NCBI GenBank assembly: GCA_021307315.1
Contig: JAJSPD010000272.1
Span: forward strand, 1-10,843
DNA from: Bisporella sp. PMI_857
Taxonomy: Eukaryota > Ascomycota > Leotiomycetes > Helotiales > Helotiaceae
DNA: 10,843 nucleotides
Direction of reading: 5' to 3'
Part shown: in pieces, positions 6,994 through 10,843 of the stretch
How the letters are laid out: every line of letters begins with the position of its first letter
Position numbering within the stretch: position 1 is the stretch's first letter
Translations under genes and position numbers: made by a program
Notes under the pieces: model-generated
Databases searched by the model: none
What the model was told of the DNA's origin: nothing
Seen by the model: the letters and a program-made list of their open reading frames with translations, nothing else

Positions 6994-7033
6994 GAGCGCA
7001 GCGAAATAAAGGGCTTGGGGGCTTAGCCCCCAA
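6994..7033 (+). repeat. GAGCGCAGCGA-plus-hairpin unit, copy 3
   Basis: GAGCGCAGCGAAATAAAGG followed by a perfect 9-bp inverted repeat, TTGGGGGCT (7015-7023) and AGCCCCCAA (7025-7033), around one base. The best-preserved hairpin of the three. Confidence 0.9.
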
Positions 7034-7049
7034 TTTATAGACTTTTGAA

Positions 7050-7085
7050 TGAATCTTTTACAGGCTCTTGAATCTTTTACAGGCT
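7050..7085 (+). repeat. Tandem pair TGAATCTTTTACAGGCT
   Basis: Two identical 17-bp copies (7050-7066, 7069-7085), 19 bp apart start to start. Each contains TTTACAGG, the motif scattered through 6566-7160. Confidence 0.9.
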
Positions 7086-7140
7086 TTGACAGTGGAATTG
7101 AAATCAGGTGACTTTTAAATACCTGTAGAGTGTTCTTAAA

Positions 7141-7173
7141 CACGGGCCATTTACAGGTCCGTACGTTAGCTAC
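7141..7173 (+). repeat. 33-bp direct repeat, copy B
   Basis: Begins CACGGGCCATTTACAGGTC, 258 bp after copy A at 6883-6915. The pair brackets the second and third hairpin units and the tandem 17-bp repeat, so the bracketed block may have been copied or moved as a unit. Confidence 0.85.
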
Positions 7174-7216
7174 TGCACACGTTTTTTGACCATGAAGCTT
7201 GTAGTTTCAGCAAAAT

Positions 7217-7244
7217 ATCAATCAATCAATCAATCAATTAATCA
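7217..7244 (+). repeat. ATCA microsatellite just upstream of the Helitron ATG
   Basis: Seven ATCA units with one C-to-T change in the sixth. It ends 20 bases before the ATG at 7265, so it probably lies in the 5' untranslated region of the Helitron transcript. Confidence 0.9.
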
Positions 7245-7264
7245 CTTTGCATCTTTTATCTGTA

Positions 7265-7530
7265 ATGGCTACTAAATGTTGTTCTGCGTGTGCTAATACA
7301 CGTGAACTTTTCTTATTTCTTTAAGATCCTGCTAATTCTGCCAGCAGACTTTTTGCTACCTGTTCTCGATGCTGCGAAGCTCGAGCTCGATCACGGCAAA
7401 AACGAGCTTTACAGCCTGTCGACTCTAATATACAGCCCCGAAAACGTGTTAATCGATTTGCGAGCGTTGTTACACGCCCAAAACACTTGTTACAAGCCCG
7501 GAAACTATTCGACTTTTTTTTCTTTCAAAA
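7265..7530 (+). pseudogene. Helitron N-terminus with Cys zinc finger
   Basis: The ATG at 7265-7267 opens a frame reading MATKCCSACANTREL, then a TAA at 7322-7324 in a context expecting Gln or Lys, then DPANSASRLFATCSRC and a basic tail with ARARSRQKRA and RKRVNRFASVV. Two Cys pairs, C-x2-C and C-x2-C about 30 residues apart, suit a zinc-binding finger for DNA. I chose this start because the Cys finger begins right after it and the untranslated ATCA run precedes it. A longer open frame from 7290 reads the same DNA out of phase and is not the gene. The frame is lost at the T-run near 7511-7520. Confidence 0.75.
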
Positions 7531-7557
7531 ATAATACCGCTACTTTCTCCTGTACTC

Positions 7558-8180
7558 GAAATTACTATTGAACAACCTTTTTAACAACTTGCGACAAAGC
7601 CGGGTTTTATATTTGCGGAGCAATAGCAGTATATTCAAAACTTCCACGAAGCTATAAATGCTATAAAAATAAAAACCTGTAGCCGGTGTAATAAACGCTA
7701 GTTTAAAATGCACTTACAGGCCGGACTTTGTCGGCGGTGTTCTTTACGAGACAAAAACAACCAGTTACTTTTTTTAATGAGCGTGAATAATAATATAAAT
7801 CCCGAAAAGTTTTTTTTTACTTGCTAGCTTTAAGCCAAGTTGAAAAAATGATTATTGCCCGTTTACACGTTCAAATAGTTGTTTATCGAGTTCGCGGCTA
7901 CTAATATTACTATTCGGGCCATTGCGTAAGCTTTACACAAAACATTGTTAAAACAGTTAATGTATTACTTAATTTGCTTGCTGAATTAAATATAGTGCTT
8001 TTACGGCCGTCCGACAATGTTTTACAGGCCGATTCTCGATATTTTCGCTAGTACACTAAGGATTTTCGGGTCCGTAAAAATCGAGTTTTAACTTAGTTTC
8101 GGTTTTTACAAGTTACTATCTAGATTACAAAGATATTGCAATTTAATAGCCGTGTTAATACGCTTCCGGAAAACGGTAAT
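7558..8180 (+). pseudogene. DUF6570-like domain of the Helitron protein
   Basis: This domain precedes Helitron_like_N in many fungal Helitron proteins; its exact role is unknown to me. From 7558 frame 1 gives EITIEQPF, later NFHEAINAIKIKTCSRCNKR and LQAGLCRRCSLRDKNN with two C-x2-C pairs, then MSVNNNINPEKF. At the T-run 7811-7818 the frame moves by one. Frame 3 then reads LLALSQVEKMIIARLHVQI, VVYRVRGY, a TAA at 7902-7904, YYYSGHCVSFTQNIVKTVNV, AELNIVLLRPSDNV, YTKDFRVRKNRVLT and NSRVNTLPENGNV. These follow the family pattern N-N-M-D-P-G, L-x-x-V-E-E-M-L-I-A-R-x-H, Y-R-x-R-G, G-H, L-P-x-x-L-P, D-F-R-V-R, L-P-x-x-G. Stops fall where Gln or Trp is expected. Confidence 0.85.
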
Positions 8181-8300
8181 GTTTTTTTTTTATTTTTTTA
8201 TTGTTGAAAATAATAACTTTGATAGTGATTTGAATCCGGATCTTGTACCGCTGTTACAAACAGCGATTTGCTTTTTTTAAATTCTTAGTCGATAGTTTTA

Positions 8301-8925
8301 AATATCGACGTCGACACTACAGAGTTTAATCTGATATTAGCGAGCTTTACAGCCGAGCGTACTGCTTAATTCTTATCAAATTACGGGCTGCCAGCACTCT
8401 TTATTCGCTCGACTTTTTTAGATAAAGCAGCCAGAAACAATAAACTGTTTGCTATAGCTTTTCCGACTTTTTATTCTACCGGCCGCGCCGAGTTCAACGC
8501 TTTACGGATCCGTAAAGTCAACTTGACGGAGTATGCGCGGCATTTGCTTTGCTATAAAAATAGCAGATTTGGCCAGTATTTTCGCTAGCGGTTTTTAGTT
8601 TTCAATATTTTAATACGGCGAAAAGCTAGCAAATCGGCCCGGTTTTATGTTTTTAAGCACTCAGAAACCAAAGATTTTACTCGTGAAAAGCTTGTAAAAA
8701 CGTTAGTTAACAACCCGAATCACATTCTGTTTTAAATCGTTCGTCAAAAAAGCTGTTTAACCGGCACACGCTTATTTTAGAGAAATCGAAGCAATGCTTT
8801 ACAAGCACAAGCTCGACTTTTTAGCTTTAAAGCAGCTTTTGTTTTTTTTACGTTTAGTGCAGCTGATATACAATAAAATAACTTACACCGTTATTTGCTA
8901 AGCGAAACGAGCTTTTTATAAGTAA
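8301..8925 (+). pseudogene. Helitron_like_N domain
   Basis: One frame (3) runs about 205 codons broken only by isolated stops. It reads NIDVDTTEFNLILASFTAER, NYGLPALF, FYSTGRAEFNALRIRKVN, LTEYARHLLCY, a TAG at 8586-8588 for the Trp of the R-W-R-F motif, RFLVFNILIRRKAS, ARFYVFKHSE, LTGTRLF, a TAG at 8778-8780 for Trp, RNRSNALQAQARLF and FFTFSAADIQ. This matches Helitron_like_N (PF14214), including its P-T-G-x-x-x-F, Y-A-R-H-L, R-R-x-x, T-G-x-x-x-x-W and F-x-T-x-S-x-x-D blocks. It is the best-preserved coding stretch in the window. It joins the N-terminal domains to the HUH Rep core that follows. Confidence 0.93.
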
Positions 8926-9021
8926 TAAAATCGTGGCACAAAAATAGAAATAAAACACTGTTTAAGCTTGTTTTCACATTATTGCTTACTATTTTACTTT
9001 CGGTTTAAAGCTTTTTTACAG

Positions 9022-9640
9022 TACGTTATCAAGCCGTTTTTCAAGTTTACCGATTCATAAAATCGTTCGGAATAGCAAACTCGTAGATCCGGCTACTTTC
9101 ACGGCTGTTTTAGATCGCAAACGCACTTTAACTTAATTCGATACACTTGCAAAACTAAAAAATTTGCTTAATACTAAAGCGCGCGGATTACACGGAAAAT
9201 CTCAATTAAGCACGGCTTCCGGATGCCCGGAATTAGCATTTTTTGCGTTTACCGACGTAAAAAACACAGCTAATTAATTTACAGCTTTAATTAATCGCTT
9301 TTAACGTTATAGCACTTGTACTCAAGCTACTGTTTACGGGCGAAAAAAAGTTCGTTAGCTCTTTCAACTTGTCGTTTTTTTTTTTAAACTTCTATTCGAC
9401 ACCGCAGTAATAACTAAAAATATCAACTATAAAAATTTGATTTTTTTTCGGCTCGAAACTATACTACTTTGAACAAGTTGCACTGTAATTACGCTAAGCT
9501 AGCTAGCTAATACCGATATTTAGCCGCTGTTACAATTTACCAGTGTTATTTTATTTAAAGAAATACGTTTTAAAAGCCGAAAAGTTTCGGTGTTATATAC
9601 AAAGCTTTAAGCTTAAATTTTTCGTATATTAATAACCGCG
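9022..9640 (+). pseudogene. HUH Rep nuclease core of the Helitron, inactivated
   Basis: Rep cuts and joins the strand during transposition. Frame 1 from 9022 reads YVIKPFFKFTDS, a stop for Trp, NRSE, a stop for Trp, QTRRSGYFHGCF. The family has W-x-x-R-x-E-W-Q-x-R-G-x-x-H-x-H here, so YFH at 9094-9102 is the HUH motif with its first His turned to Tyr (CAC to TAC). After a shift, frame 2 from 9248 gives FTDVKNTAN, FTALINRF, a stop for Gln, RYSTCTQATVYGRKKVR (the N-R-x-Q-R-H cysteine region), LFDTAVITKNINYKN and later LANTDI before the conserved Q-P. The Tyr-containing catalytic segment further on (family Y-x-x-K-Y) is only vestigial near 9545-9560. Confidence 0.82.
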
Positions 9641-10049
9641 CTTTTTTGCTGTTTTTTGTTTTTCGGTTGCTTAATAAACTAATTAGAAAACGTAACTAGT
9701 TTGCGCAAAAAGTATTTTATATTTTATTAAAGCTTCCGGTGCAAAAATCTACTCGGCAAATTGTAAATTTTAACTGCCGCCCGGAAAAGCAACAGAAAAA
9801 TTTAATATTCTTTAAATTTAAAAAAGTTTTCGCGCAAGCGTTTTACTTTACAGCGATATCGAAAACAGCGTTAAGATTCGGTCGATTTTGCGTTTGTTAA
9901 TTTTTTTTTGTTTAAGTGTTTACAGAATAAAATTAAATCAAATAGTTACGCCGGCTTCGAACTAAACTTCGTGTTATTAACTATTATTTACGGTATTTAA
10001 GCTACTTTGCTTCGTTTAAGTATACGGACTATTGCCGAGTAAACTTATA
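9628..10049 (+). pseudogene. Helitron segment between Rep and helicase
   Basis: Frame 1 from 9628 stays readable for about 90 codons with one stop: INNRAFLLFFVFRLLNKLIR, FAQKVFYILLKLPVQKS, TRQIVNFNCRPEKQQKN, then AISKTALRF. This is the conserved linker after Rep (family R-A-P-L-L-S-F-V-S-x-x-L-N-K-x-I-G-E-R-D-W-S-x-Q-E-V-x-H-x-L-L-x-L-P); the stop falls on the Trp of D-W-S-A-Q-E. Between about 9900 and 10050 the frames are mixed; short pieces such as INYYLRY and YTDYCRVNL can be placed. Confidence 0.8.
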
Positions 10050-10843
10050 TTACATTATTCGTTTACGGAATAAAATAACTTATTTTCGGTTAACAAGCAA
10101 ATTTACACGTTTTACAGCGACGCGTTTTCGGCTTGTGTACAAGCGCATTTTCATTTTTCGGACTACTATACCGACTCGGTATTTAACGAAAACTCGAAGT
10201 TCGATAACAGCGATATTAAGCTAAAAGAAAAAAAAAAAGAAAAAAGCAATACTTTGTTGAATGATTTTGAACTTTTAGCTCGCCGGCGCTCAGGTTATAA
10301 TTTTACACAAGTTGACATTACTAGCTTAAATTAACGTTTACTTAATTAGCAATATAACTAGTTAGCATATATTAGTCGCTGCAATATACGCTCGGATATA
10401 TAGAAACAGTTCAAAAATAGTTATAAAACTGTACAAGCTGTTACAGTTGATTTTTCGCTTGAAAGCTTAAATGCGGAACAATTAAAGTTTATTATATAGT
10501 TGTTTTTTAATACGCTTACGAATTTAGTGCAGCAGTATTACAAAAGCTTGTGTTTGCTTAACTACTATTAAATGTCGACGAGTTTGCCGAAACTAAAAAA
10601 ACGTATACACTTTTAAAACTGTGTGCTCGTTTTCAGAAACTTCGCGATTAAAGCTGAAAAAAGCAATCCGGTTTCGAAGCGCTTTACCGGTATTGCCGCT
10701 TTCAATATTGTCGGCCAAACTTTACATAACTTGCTTCGGCTTTTAGTTAACAGCAAAATTTCGGACATAAGCACGTCGACTTTACAAGCTTTGCAATATT
10801 AGTTTCAGTATTGTCGATTTTCGTTATCGATAAAAAGTTTATA
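10050..10843 (+). pseudogene. Start of the Pif1-type helicase of the Helitron, cut by window edge
   Basis: The helicase unwinds the donor strand from 5' to 3'. Frame 3 from 10050 gives LHYSFTE, a stop for Trp, SVNKQIYTFYSDAFSACVQA, an acidic-to-Lys stretch (EKKKEKSN), FELLARRRSGYNFTQVD, then AVTVDFSLESLNAEQLKFII, the region before the ATPase. Frame 2 at 10568-10650 reads LNVDEFAETKKTYTLLKLCA: the Walker A loop (10580-10603), normally G-V-A-G-T-G-K-T, keeps Lys-Thr but its three glycines read Glu, Glu, Lys. Frame 3 resumes with FTGIAAFNIVGQTLHNLLRL, the Pif1 motif Ia region, and the Walker B region lies at about 10817-10837 (VIDKK in place of I-I-D-E). The rest of the helicase is outside. Confidence 0.87.

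Larger units (their letters stand above)
7265..10843 (+). mobile_element. RIP-degraded Helitron (Rep/helicase), 3' end outside window
   Basis: From an ATG at 7265 to the window edge, the plus strand encodes, in shifting frames, the domain order of fungal autonomous Helitrons: Cys finger, DUF6570-like domain, Helitron_like_N, HUH Rep core, linker, Pif1-type helicase. Helitrons move as single strands by a rolling-circle-like mechanism: Rep nicks and joins DNA, and the helicase unwinds it. Stops sit at expected Trp and Gln, and T-runs break the frame. The 5' terminus (usually TC) is upstream of the ATG but I could not place it. The 3' hairpin and CTRR end lie beyond 10843. The element may include some of the repeat-rich stretch from about 6540. 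Confidence 0.9.

Noticed and set aside
6778..7026. Plus-strand frame of 82 codons as a coding gene.
   Set aside because: It runs through E-box sites, the 33-bp repeat and two hairpin repeats; the repeated peptide is a by-product of DNA repeats.
7290..7571. Plus-strand frame of 93 codons as the Helitron start.
   Set aside because: The neighbouring frame from the ATG at 7265 carries the Cys finger and basic tail; this one is out of phase with them.
1..10843. A new defence or regulatory system.
   Set aside because: All coding signal is explained by two known transposon classes plus one unrecognised short frame; nothing indicates a set of cooperating genes.

Overview
This window looks like a repeat-dense, AT-rich block of a filamentous fungal genome, probably Pezizomycotina (inference). 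I recognise no intact host gene, RNA gene, CRISPR array or bacterial feature. What it holds is two large eukaryotic transposable elements, both decayed in a way that fits repeat-induced point mutation (RIP): conserved Trp and Gln codons have become TAG or TAA, catalytic His and Gly codons carry C-to-T or G-to-A changes, and A/T runs have broken the frame. The identifications come from reading family motifs by eye in shifting frames, not from a database search.

Layout. Positions 1-4919 (minus strand) are a Ty3/gypsy LTR retrotransposon read right to left: 5' LTR (4600-4919) with a TATA box and a repeat-rich U3, a primer-binding site (about 4581-4599), gag (about 4560-3640) with a CCHC knuckle, then protease (about 2900-2640), reverse transcriptase (about 2400-1640), RNase H (about 1600-1000) and integrase (about 1000-1). 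The integrase C-terminus and the 3' LTR lie beyond the left edge. Positions 4920-7264 separate the two elements. This stretch holds an unrecognised open frame (4939-5169), a 183-bp direct duplication, an AT-rich part with short repeats, and from about 6540 a GC-richer stretch packed with hairpins, E-box-like palindromes, a TTTACAGG motif and small tandem repeats. It could be the 5' leader of the next element, but I cannot fix a boundary. Positions 7265-10843 (plus strand) are a Helitron Rep/helicase pseudogene: an N-terminal Cys zinc finger, a DUF6570-like domain, Helitron_like_N, the HUH Rep core and the start of a Pif1-type helicase. The window ends at its Walker B motif.

Function. The two elements lie divergently, with their 5' ends facing each other across about 2.3 kb. 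Neither can encode working protein here: RT YxDD reads YLND, the protease D-[ST]-G reads D-L-E, the Helitron HUH motif reads Y-F-H, and its Walker A glycines read Glu/Lys. I see no sign of a new biological system. The less obvious signals are the LTR U3 that kept normal base composition inside decayed flanks, the duplicated 183-bp unit whose copies differ almost only by transitions, and the dense small-repeat block upstream of the Helitron.
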